This document shows positions 13,640 through 21,290 of a DNA stretch of 47,351 nucleotides, in pieces. This stretch comes from a bacterium. Its GTDB lineage: Bacteria; Verrucomicrobiota; Kiritimatiellia; CAIKKV01; CAIYGI01. The position numbers were made by a program, and so were the translations under genes. A model generated the notes under the pieces. That model made no database searches. It was given only the letters and a program-made list of their open reading frames with translations, and had not been told where the DNA came from. The DNA lies in assembly GCA_025360745.1 (NCBI GenBank), contig JANYBP010000097.1:1-47351 (forward strand). The letters are read 5' to 3'. Every line of letters starts with the position of its first letter. Within the stretch, counting starts at the first letter, position 1.

Positions 13640-15342
13640 CCATCGATGGGCGCGCGGTCGAAGTCGCCGCCGGCGCCACGATCCTGGAGGCCGCGCACAA
13701 ACTCGGCATCGAGATCCCGACGCTCTGCCATCTGCCCGGTCTGCCGCCGGGCGCCTCCTGCATGGTGTGCGTGGTGGAGGTGGCGGGCGTGAACCGGCTG
13801 GTGCCCGCCTGCGCCTATCCGGCGGGCGCGGGGCTGACGGTGCAGACGGATACGCCCGCCGTCCGGGCGGCGCGCCGCGCGGCGGTGGAACTGCTGATGA
13901 GCGAACACGTGGGCGATTGCGAAGGGCCCTGCCAGCGCGGCTGTCCCGCGCACATGAATATTCCGCTGATGATCCGTCAAATCGCCGCCGACCGCCACGC
14001 GGAGGCGCTGGCGACGGTGCGGCGCGACATCGCCCTGCCCTCCGTGCTCGGCCGCATCTGTCCGGCGCCCTGCGAAAAAGTCTGCCGCCGCGCCAAACTC
14101 GACCGCCCGCTTTCGATCTGTCTCCTGAAACGTTTCGCCGGCGATCACGGCGGTACTGGCAGCGCAACGCAAATTTGGAGGGACGACCTTGCTACTCTGC
14201 GAAGTAGCGCTTCGCTACGTAGCACGAGCCGTGTCGTCCGCGAGCCGACAGGAGCGAAAGGAACGGACGGGACGGAGCCTGTCCCTCCAGAAAGTGTCCC
14301 TCCAGAAAGCGGCCGGCGTGTGGCGATCGTGGGCGCCGGACCGGCGGGACTGGCGGCGGCCTTTTACCTGCGCCTGCGCGGCCACGCCTGCGATATCTTC
14401 GACGACCAGACGGCGCCGGGCGGCGCCTTGCGGGAGCATCTGCCGGCCGAGCGGTTGCCGCGCGACGTGCTAGACCGCGAGATCGAGCATATCCGCGCTC
14501 TGGGCGTGAACTTTCACAAAGGCGTACACATCGGACGCGACCGTACACTGGCCAGCCTGCGCCAGAGCTACGACGCCGTGATCCTGGCCGTGGGCACGCT
14601 GGACGCGGCGCAGGCCGCGTTGCTGGGCGCGCCGATGGCCGCGCGCGGACTTCAGGCCGACATGCACACATACCTGACGCCGCTGCCGGGCGTTTTTGCG
14701 ATCGGCGGCGCGCTGCGTCCGCTCAAAATGGCCGTGCGCGCCTGCGCGGACGGCAAGGAGTGCGCTTTCGCCTGCGACGAATTTCTAAAAGGCGCGGCGG
14801 TGGGCGGCGAATTGCGGCGCTTTAACTGCATTATCGGTAAACTCACGGAAGAGGAACTGCGCGAGGTGTCAAAACAGGCCGCGGACCGCGCGCGGGTCGA
14901 ACCGGCCGCGGGTCTGGCGGACGGTTTCACCGCCGACGAAGCGCGGGCCGAAGCGGAGCGCTGTCTGCACTGCGACTGCCGCAAGTCCGACGACTGCCGC
15001 CTGCGCGACGCCGTGGAATATCTGGGCGCCGAGCATCACCGCTTCGCGGAAGGCGAGCGCCATCCGGTCGAACTTCTGATTCAAGCCAACGGCCTGGTCT
15101 TCGAACCCGGCAAGTGCATCAAGTGCGGACTGTGCGTCCGCGTCGCGCAGCGTCACGAGCAAGTGCCGGGCATCGGTTTCATCCGGCGCGGCTTTCAGAT
15201 GCGCATCAGTCCGCCGGCCGGACAAACCCTGGCCGCCGCCCTGGCGGAAACCGCCGGCGAAGTCATCGCCGCCTGCCCCACCGGGGCGCTGGCCTGGGAA
15301 AATCACGAGCAGCAGGGTTCAGTCGTAAACAGTGAACGGTAA
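13627..15342 (+). CDS. [2Fe-2S]/GltD-like oxidoreductase apparently lacking the NADPH domain
   Basis: 571 residues from TTG 13627. Residues 1-80 are a NuoG-type [2Fe-2S] domain (C34, C45, C48, C62). Residues 95-165 are a GltD/NuoG-like double [4Fe-4S] region (C98, C102, C106, C145, C149, C153). The FAD-binding motif GAGPAGLAAAFYL starts at 236. The usual NADPH Rossmann domain, with its GGGN(T/V)A motif, should lie between VILAVGT and VFAIGGA; only about 45 residues separate these and no such motif is present. The VFA(G)GD aspartate is also replaced. A Cys-rich C-terminal domain follows (CLHCDC, CIKCGLC, CPTGA). Residues 183-228 are a low-complexity insert encoded by a repeat element. It overlaps the upstream gene by 13 bases. 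It probably docks onto the NuoEF fusion. Confidence 0.8.
   Translation: MHKLTIDGRAVEVAAGATILEAAHKLGIEIPTLCHLPGLPPGASCMVCVVEVAGVNRLVPACAYPAGAGLTVQTDTPAVRAARRAAVELLMSEHVGDCEGPCQRGCPAHMNIPLMIRQIAADRHAEALATVRRDIALPSVLGRICPAPCEKVCRRAKLDRPLSICLLKRFAGDHGGTGSATQIWRDDLATLRSSASLRSTSRVVREPTGAKGTDGTEPVPPESVPPESGRRVAIVGAGPAGLAAAFYLRLRGHACDIFDDQTAPGGALREHLPAERLPRDVLDREIEHIRALGVNFHKGVHIGRDRTLASLRQSYDAVILAVGTLDAAQAALLGAPMAARGLQADMHTYLTPLPGVFAIGGALRPLKMAVRACADGKECAFACDEFLKGAAVGGELRRFNCIIGKLTEEELREVSKQAADRARVEPAAGLADGFTADEARAEAERCLHCDCRKSDDCRLRDAVEYLGAEHHRFAEGERHPVELLIQANGLVFEPGKCIKCGLCVRVAQRHEQVPGIGFIRRGFQMRISPPAGQTLAAALAETAGEVIAACPTGALAWENHEQQGSVVNSER
14174..14309 (+). repeat. Palindromic repeat inserted in frame in a coding region
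   Basis: Starts TTTGGAGGGAC and ends with GTCCCTCCA, a terminal inverted repeat. Inside are GGACGAC/GTCGTCC and the perfect hairpin GTAGCGCTTCGCTAC. The 3' end carries a perfect 15-bp tandem duplication (14280-14294, 14295-14309) that encodes PPESVPPES. Related words (GACGACACGGAGGTCGTC, TTTGGAGGG) occur in the intergenic region at 39079-39154. The insert keeps the frame and sits in the linker before the FAD motif. Confidence 0.7.
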
Positions 15343-15350
15343 ACAGTGAA
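15325..15350 (+). repeat. GTAAACA/GTGAACG seven-base repeat containing a start codon
   Basis: Units of the type GTAAACA and GTGAACG run across the 3' end of the GltD-like gene (encoding VVNSER) and into the next gene. The GTG at 15346, start of the ferredoxin-like gene, belongs to the repeat. No separate ribosome site is visible. Confidence 0.6.
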
Positions 15351-16125
15351 TCACATACTCTACTGTCGGTGCGCCAAGGCCGAGGTCGTTCCCGGGGAGA
15401 CCCGGCGGGCGCTGGACCAGGCGCTGGCGGGGCGGGCGGACGCGCTGGTGGTGGACGATTTCTGCGCCATCGCAGAGCGCCGCGATCCGCGTCTGCTGGA
15501 ACTGGTCGCAGGCGAACGCTTGATCGTGGTGGCCTGTCATCCGCGCGCGCTACGCGGGCTTTTCCGCTGGGCCGGGGCGCCGCTGGACGAAACCAAAGTC
15601 GTTTTCCTCGACATGCGCAAGCAAAGCGCGCCGGAAATTCTCACCGTGCTGTCCGGCAAGGAATCGGCCGGATTGCCGGCTAACGCAATTCCTGAGCCAG
15701 CGGCGGCCGGCGCAGCGGCGGAGGAGTGGGTCCCCTGGTTTCCCGTGATCGATCAGGACCGCTGCCGGCAATGCAAACAGTGCCTGAGTTTCTGTCTGTT
15801 CGGAGTCTATACCGCGACGCCGGACGGCCGGGTGGCGGTGTCGAATCCGCGCGGCTGCAAGAACAACTGTCCGGCCTGCTCGCGCATCTGTCCGGAAGTG
15901 GCTATAATCTTCCCGAAACTTCCCGAGGCCGAAGCTCCGCTGAACGGCGCCGAGATTGGCGACGAGTCCGGCCTCAAGGCGCGGGCGCGGATCAAGGTGC
16001 AGGAAATCCTGGGCGACGACATCCACGCCGCCCTGGCCGAACGGCAGAAAGAGGCCCGCAAGCGCCGCCTGCGCCGGCCGGCCGTCGAGCAGGCCGAGAA
16101 GGAACGAGCTGCGCACACTTCCTGA
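15346..16125 (+). CDS. Ferredoxin-domain protein of the redox operon
   Basis: 259 residues from GTG 15346. The first 100 residues or so look like an alpha/beta domain (HILYCRCAKAEV..., LVVDDFCAIAERRD, LIVVACHPRALRGLF), reminiscent of the N-terminal part of HdrA-like proteins. A two-cluster ferredoxin domain follows: CRQCKQCLSFC near 140-150 and, after a longer loop, CKNNCPACSRICP near 175-187. The C-terminal 60 residues are charged helix. It begins three bases after the GltD-like gene and is the last gene of the plus-strand operon, 40 bp from the convergent hsdR. Likely an electron carrier between the flavoproteins and an unknown partner. Confidence 0.75.
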   Translation: MNHILYCRCAKAEVVPGETRRALDQALAGRADALVVDDFCAIAERRDPRLLELVAGERLIVVACHPRALRGLFRWAGAPLDETKVVFLDMRKQSAPEILTVLSGKESAGLPANAIPEPAAAGAAAEEWVPWFPVIDQDRCRQCKQCLSFCLFGVYTATPDGRVAVSNPRGCKNNCPACSRICPEVAIIFPKLPEAEAPLNGAEIGDESGLKARARIKVQEILGDDIHAALAERQKEARKRRLRRPAVEQAEKERAAHTS

Positions 16126-16165
16126 ACGCATAAAATCAGATCATGTCCGGTGAAGTTCCGGCGCG

Positions 16166-19117
16166 CTATTTTTCCACATCCCGGTAGTACCGGTCGAACA
16201 GCCGGTCGAAGAGCGCCTTCGACACATGTTCGTCATCCTGCACCTTCTTGTAGAACCGGAAGTTCGAGTCGATCAAATCGAACAGCATATCGTGCGCAAC
16301 CTGCTCGAACGACAACCGCGCCGCGTCTCGCGACCCGCTCTTCATCTGCTGCGCCAACACCGCGTCCGCGCCGAGGCGCGTCTCCAACTGCTGAATCACG
16401 ACCTCGTCCTCTTTGCCGAACTCGGTTCCAAACATCTGGTTCAACTCTTCGACGATCTTCGACAACGCCTCTTTTTCTCCCTGGTTCGCCCCGGCACCCA
16501 CCCCATAATTCCGGGGCTCGATCTCCACCGTTCCGCGTTCCAAAGGGAGTTTCTCGTCCGTCAATTTCGCCGGCTTGTATCGCCCCATGTCCACCTGCTC
16601 CAGAATTTCCACCGGCAACGGTTCCCCTCGGCCAGGTAATTTCGGCGCCAGAAAACGCGCGAACTGGTAGAACTTCTCGATCCGGGGATCGCGGAAAGAG
16701 ATCAACTGCGACAAGAGGGCATAACACTTCACGTAGTCGCGCATTTTCGACTTGAAATCCGCGCGCCCATCCTCGTCCAGCGCCTTGAACTGGGCCACGA
16801 TCGGGTCGGTCATCGCATGCAACTTCGGGAGCTTGACCTCGTCCTTCTGCCGCGATAAACGCACGCGGCAGAAATCGTCCACCAGGGTCTCGGTGTACAG
16901 GCGGTACTCGGCCAGGTCGGTCCGGATATTATAGAGCGTGTTGGGGTCAACTTCGGACCGAAGTTGAATCCGGTCGTAGTATTTCTGAAACGCCTCCCGA
17001 ATCGTCTCCGCCTGATTCTCGAAATCGATCACGACAACGGCATCTTTCCCGGGCGGATGCCGGTTAAGTCGCGACAGCGTCTGCACCGCCGTCACGCCGT
17101 TGACTCGCCGGTCCAGGTACATCGCCTGCAGCATGGGCTGGTCGAATCCGGTCTGGTATTTGCTGGCCACCACGATCAGCCGGAATTCGTCCGTATCGAA
17201 CGCATCGGTAATCTTGTCGTCGGCGTACCCGCCTTCGTTCAACTGACCTTCCGTGTAGATCCCGCCATCTTCCTTGTCCTCGATCTTGCCGGTGAAGGCC
17301 ACGAGACACTTGAAGGGCGCGCCGATCTCCGTCAGATAGTCCCGGATCGCCACGAAGTAACGCACCGCGTGCAACCGGGAGCGCGTCACAAGCATCCCCT
17401 TCGACTTCCCGCCCAGCCGCTCCGCCATCTGCACGCGGAAATGGTCCACCACAATCCGCGCCTTTTGCTTCACGGAGTGGGGATGTTCCGCCACATGCTT
17501 GCGCAGCAGTTGCATGGCCTTTGTCTTCTCGTAGGCCGGATCGCCCGCGATCTTCTTGAACAGCCGGAAGTACTGGTTGTACGGGGTGTAATTCTCCAGC
17601 ACGTTGAGGATGAAACCCTCCTCGATGGCCTGTCGCATCGAGTAGAAGGTGAAGGGAACGATTTTCTTCCCGTTCGGTTCGCGGGTCGCGAAGAGTTGCA
17701 GTGTCTCGTCCTTCGGCGTGGCCGTGAAGGCGAAGAAACTCACGTGCGTCATGCGCCCGCGACGGGCCAGGAGTTCGTCGATCTTGTCCTCCCAGGTCTT
17801 TTCTTCTTCCTGTTTGGCATCCTCCAGTTTGCCGTACGAGAGCACCTGCGTCACCTGCCCGGCTGTGTCGCCGGCCTGCGAAGAATGCGCCTCGTCGATG
17901 ATCACGGCGAAGGAGGAGGAAGGCAGCCCCCCGAGATCCTCCAGGATCACCGGGAACTTCTGGATTGTCGATACGATGAGCTTCTTCCCATCCTCCAGCG
18001 CCGCGCGCAACTGCCGCGATGTCCGATCAATGTTCTCCAGCATACCCCGCGTGGGTGTAAAATCCTCCAACGCCGACTGCAACTGGCGGTCAATCACGCG
18101 CCGGTCGCTCAAAACGATCACGGTCTTGAAAACGACCTTGTCCTTGTCGTCGTGCAACACCGCCAGACTGTTCGCCAGCGTGGCGATCTCGATCGTCTTC
18201 CCGCTCCCGGCGCTATGCTGGTTCAGGTATGCATACCCGCTGCCGTGAGTACGGGCATGTTCGGTCAATCGGCGCACGGTGTCGAGTTGATGATACCGCG
18301 GGAATATCTGTTTCTGTTTCCCGGTGTCCTTGCCCTTCCGGTCGCGCTTTTTGACGATCCGCATGAAACGCAGGGCGATATCCATCAGCGACTCGCGTTG
18401 CCAGGTCTCCTCCCACAGGTAGGCCGTGGAGATGCCCGTCAATCGCGGAGGATTCCCCGCGCCGCCATCCCAACCCTGGTTGAACGGCAGGAATTCGGTT
18501 GTCATACCCTCCAGCGCCGTGGTCATGTACACATTCTGCGTGTCCACGGCGAAGTGCGCCAGGCAGCGCCCAAAGTGGAACAGCGGCAACCGCGGGTCGC
18601 GCGTCTTCCGGTACTGCCGGATGGCGTCGAGCACCGTTTGCCCGGTCAACTCATTCTTCAGTTCGGCCGTGAAAAGCGGCATGCCGTTGAGAAATATCCC
18701 CAGGTCGAGCGACTGCTCGCCGTCCTTCTCGAACTGGAGTTGGCGCATCACCTGGAAAAAGTTGGCCTTGAACTTCTCCTCCAGGTCAGGATTGAGCCCG
18801 CTCGCCGGCGGCATGTAACACAGGTCAAAATGGTGGCCGCTCTCGTCCACACCCTTGTTCATGACGTGCAGCGTCCCCTTGCGCTCAATCACGTCCCGCA
18901 CCCGCCGGCACAGCACCGCCGCCGCGTCTGAGCCCTTTGTCTCCCGGTACGCCTTCCATAGCGTCGGTTGCGTCACCTGAACGAAACGAACGAGCACATC
19001 GGGGATCAGGCACAGTTCCCGGTCATAATCCGTCGGCTTCGCGACAGTGTACCCGCGCTCCAGAAGCGCCTCGACGACCACAGTTTCAAGCGTCGATTCA
19101 CGAACAAGGTTATCCAT
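16166..19117 (-). CDS. hsdR: Type I restriction enzyme, R (motor/nuclease) subunit
   Basis: 983 residues. An N-terminal nuclease region (about 135-160) has LGIFLNGMPLFTAELKN, fitting the D...ExK site of HsdR. The helicase motor has Walker A HSAGSGKT near 305, DEAH near 405 and SAT-like FTATP near 460. The C-terminal helical region would bind HsdM. It translocates and cuts DNA in the HsdR2M2S1 complex when the target is unmethylated. It is the last gene of the operon; its ATG lies inside the end of the TcmP gene (8-base overlap). Full length for the family, with no break seen. Confidence 0.95.
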   Translation of the reverse strand: MDNLVRESTLETVVVEALLERGYTVAKPTDYDRELCLIPDVLVRFVQVTQPTLWKAYRETKGSDAAAVLCRRVRDVIERKGTLHVMNKGVDESGHHFDLCYMPPASGLNPDLEEKFKANFFQVMRQLQFEKDGEQSLDLGIFLNGMPLFTAELKNELTGQTVLDAIRQYRKTRDPRLPLFHFGRCLAHFAVDTQNVYMTTALEGMTTEFLPFNQGWDGGAGNPPRLTGISTAYLWEETWQRESLMDIALRFMRIVKKRDRKGKDTGKQKQIFPRYHQLDTVRRLTEHARTHGSGYAYLNQHSAGSGKTIEIATLANSLAVLHDDKDKVVFKTVIVLSDRRVIDRQLQSALEDFTPTRGMLENIDRTSRQLRAALEDGKKLIVSTIQKFPVILEDLGGLPSSSFAVIIDEAHSSQAGDTAGQVTQVLSYGKLEDAKQEEEKTWEDKIDELLARRGRMTHVSFFAFTATPKDETLQLFATREPNGKKIVPFTFYSMRQAIEEGFILNVLENYTPYNQYFRLFKKIAGDPAYEKTKAMQLLRKHVAEHPHSVKQKARIVVDHFRVQMAERLGGKSKGMLVTRSRLHAVRYFVAIRDYLTEIGAPFKCLVAFTGKIEDKEDGGIYTEGQLNEGGYADDKITDAFDTDEFRLIVVASKYQTGFDQPMLQAMYLDRRVNGVTAVQTLSRLNRHPPGKDAVVVIDFENQAETIREAFQKYYDRIQLRSEVDPNTLYNIRTDLAEYRLYTETLVDDFCRVRLSRQKDEVKLPKLHAMTDPIVAQFKALDEDGRADFKSKMRDYVKCYALLSQLISFRDPRIEKFYQFARFLAPKLPGRGEPLPVEILEQVDMGRYKPAKLTDEKLPLERGTVEIEPRNYGVGAGANQGEKEALSKIVEELNQMFGTEFGKEDEVVIQQLETRLGADAVLAQQMKSGSRDAARLSFEQVAHDMLFDLIDSNFRFYKKVQDDEHVSKALFDRLFDRYYRDVEK

Positions 19118-20009
19118 GAGGTCCTCGCGTTCGCTTCGCCTTCACACGGTCAGGCGCCGGGTCGTGCCGATACCGACCGAGAACGTCTTCGACGATCTTA
19201 TTCGCCGTCGCGTTCGGCGACGCGAAAAACAGGTAGTAAATCTCGGCTCCGGTTGAATTCTTCATAGGTATGGGCTCGGGAACGTACTTGAACCCAGCCA
19301 CGTCCCGCAGACGGCGCCGGTAGGCATCCACAAGAACCGTCGCCTCGTGTTTCAAGACTCCTGGTTCATCGAAAAAGTTCATCTGCGGATCAGGGGCATA
19401 CCCGACATCCCGCCAGCTCTCGTCCCCCCAGAACCGGTTCATGCGCTCCACGTCGCTGACCGCGACCCGCTTCGGGTCGCCGAGGTGAACGTTCATCTTC
19501 AGGTCCATAACCATAAAATTCAGGAATATCTCCACCGTGCCCAGTTGCCCGGCCATCTTCACAATGTCCCAGTCGGGATTCAGATTGTACGGGTCCAGCA
19601 CGCACAAGGCGCGCCGATACCGCCGGTATTGTATTTCCGGCAGCAACCGCCGCAGAACAGTGTTGCAATCGTCTTCCTCAACTTTCACCGTGCGACCATT
19701 TATACCGTCCAGTCCACGCAACAGGTCGGCCCGCCCATGGTCCATCTCCACGAAGTAGTACGCGTCGAAAGGCGGTTCGACGCCCAACGCGATTCTTGGA
19801 CTCCCCAAAACTTCCTCGCCAGTCTCCCGGCTGATGTGACTGCCAGCGCCGGCAAACCCGTCAATGTACCAATGCCGAAAGGCGGGAATTTTAGTCTTCT
19901 GCCCCGCCATGATCTTGGAGTACTCCGTCGCATACCGCCGGAGGATGTCTAGTTTGATCTCAGACCAAAGACCGATCTTGTCAAGTTTCACGGCAGTCAT
20001 AGCCTCCAA
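19110..20009 (-). CDS. tcmP: Three-Cys-motif partner protein TcmP
   Basis: 299 residues matching the TcmP family (TIGR04474): an N-terminal KLDILRRYATEYSKIM, then WYIDGFAGAG, then VLDPYNLNPDW. IDGFAGAG resembles the SAM-binding loop of methyltransferases and LDPYN their catalytic (D/N)PPY motif, so a methyltransferase fold is likely; activity is not established. TcmP is usually encoded near a protein with a CxxxCxxC motif; a candidate is divergently encoded at 26728, at the other end of this locus. It lies between the HEPN-like gene (69 bp gap) and hsdR (8-base overlap), so it is co-transcribed with the restriction genes. ATG 20000 (MTAVKLDKIG) is an alternative start. Confidence 0.85.
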   Translation of the reverse strand: MEAMTAVKLDKIGLWSEIKLDILRRYATEYSKIMAGQKTKIPAFRHWYIDGFAGAGSHISRETGEEVLGSPRIALGVEPPFDAYYFVEMDHGRADLLRGLDGINGRTVKVEEDDCNTVLRRLLPEIQYRRYRRALCVLDPYNLNPDWDIVKMAGQLGTVEIFLNFMVMDLKMNVHLGDPKRVAVSDVERMNRFWGDESWRDVGYAPDPQMNFFDEPGVLKHEATVLVDAYRRRLRDVAGFKYVPEPIPMKNSTGAEIYYLFFASPNATANKIVEDVLGRYRHDPAPDRVKAKRTRGPHG

Positions 20010-20078
20010 TCGACATTACGGCTCAAACACGGTCTCGCCCCAAGCGAAGTGTGAACCAGCCACCCCGAATAATGCCAC

Positions 20079-21290
20079 TCACTTTTCGATGGCATCGAGG
20101 ATTTCCTGAAAACGGCGCGCCACATGTTCATTTTCGCATGCCTGTTTGACTCGTTTACTCGCGTCAGCCAGGCGATTCACCATGGGCGCGAGATCCCGTT
20201 CGCATTTCGCAAACAACTCAAGGGCCAACGGTGCGCCAGTGTTGCTGAAGAAAACATGACGAAAACCGGACCATTGGCCGTAACTGGGTTCTCCAATATA
20301 GCACAACACCAACCATTCGAGGTAGGAAGGCAACACCTCATCAGGACATAAATTAAGTCCACCAACTTCAAGCAAATTTCGCAACAGTTCACCATGTTTC
20401 TCGTGATTCTTGAAAGAGAACCCAGATGCATTCATAACCTCATAAAACACCCGGAAGAAATCGGTCAGTACGACCTTCTTCAAGTAGGGAAGGATTCCGG
20501 CGGCATAGGCCACTCTTGCCTCAATCAAAGTGGGAACTCGCCGGTCAAGCCGTCCCATGAACTCGTTGGAACTGTCGATGATTACTTGGCGAATTGTATG
20601 GGATGAAATCGCACCCAATGTGTTGTAACTGTTTTGCCGTACGATGTCGGGATGCTTCTCATTGAGGGCCGTTGCAATCAGGAACCGGTAGATTTCAAGT
20701 TGCCGAGGTGAAGGCGCCAACCTGTAATCCTCCAGTACGGCAGCGTTCAGCGTTGCAGGTTGCGGTTGCTCGACGATCTCCTTCACATCCGTCAACTTCA
20801 GGAGATGCACTGCATCGCGCGATAGAACAACCTCGATGCACGTACTGAATATGTAAAAACAGTCCTGGACAGATGCCTCGTACTGGTCATCTTCATGCTC
20901 CAAGTCACGCCGAATGTCGTAAACGCGAAGCAGTTGCCGCCACTCAGGGTGGGATAACAACCCCATGCGATACGCGAGGGATATCGTGTGGGTTACGTTG
21001 TAAACATCTATGTCTTCAGGTCGGGCAACGGCGGGTAATTTGTGTAGTCGCGCCGCTTCCGATGCAATGTCGAGCCCGGCGACGACGATCTTCTGTTTCA
21101 GATCGTGGATGGCAGCGTTGAATAGACGCTGACACGCACTACTCGGGTCCACAGGTAACAGACGTGCCACGCGCAGGATGAACTCCTTTGCCTGCCACTC
21201 GGGTCGAATTCTATCCAAGAGACTGGATGCACCAGAGGCCTCGATGAGTGCCCTGTTCGCAACCGGAACGATCTGGACCGCATCACTCAT
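20079..21290 (-). CDS. HEPN-like protein embedded in the type I operon
   Basis: 403 residues, mostly helical, with no recognised full-length family. Residues 120-155 read LLRVYDIRRDLEHEDDQY, then a helix. R127-x4-H132 fits the Rx4-6H motif of HEPN ribonucleases, and the following helix has the usual amphipathic pattern. If real, the protein could be an RNase held in check by the restriction complex, as PrrC-type anticodon nucleases are; this is inference. The C-terminal half (YNTLGAISSHTIRQVI, LEWLVLCYIGEPSYGQW) may be an alpha-helical sensor. Its ATG overlaps the hsdS stop by four bases (ATGA), so the two are translationally coupled. Confidence 0.6.
   Translation of the reverse strand: MSDAVQIVPVANRALIEASGASSLLDRIRPEWQAKEFILRVARLLPVDPSSACQRLFNAAIHDLKQKIVVAGLDIASEAARLHKLPAVARPEDIDVYNVTHTISLAYRMGLLSHPEWRQLLRVYDIRRDLEHEDDQYEASVQDCFYIFSTCIEVVLSRDAVHLLKLTDVKEIVEQPQPATLNAAVLEDYRLAPSPRQLEIYRFLIATALNEKHPDIVRQNSYNTLGAISSHTIRQVIIDSSNEFMGRLDRRVPTLIEARVAYAAGILPYLKKVVLTDFFRVFYEVMNASGFSFKNHEKHGELLRNLLEVGGLNLCPDEVLPSYLEWLVLCYIGEPSYGQWSGFRHVFFSNTGAPLALELFAKCERDLAPMVNRLADASKRVKQACENEHVARRFQEILDAIEK

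Noticed and set aside
11741-14167. Long minus-strand open frame (808 codons) over the redox genes
   Set aside because: It is the antisense of the NuoE-NuoF and GltD-like genes, whose cofactor motifs are plain. Its translation is rich in Arg, Ala and Asp with no recognisable fold.
11156-16125. Redox operon as a HydABC hydrogenase or Stn-type transhydrogenase
   Set aside because: No H-cluster subunit is present, and the GltD-like protein lacks the NADPH domain a transhydrogenase would need. Only a general NAD-linked electron-transfer role is supported.
16964-18931. Plus-strand open frame (655 codons) opposite hsdR
   Set aside because: hsdR carries Walker A, DEAH and nuclease motifs in the other strand; this frame has none.
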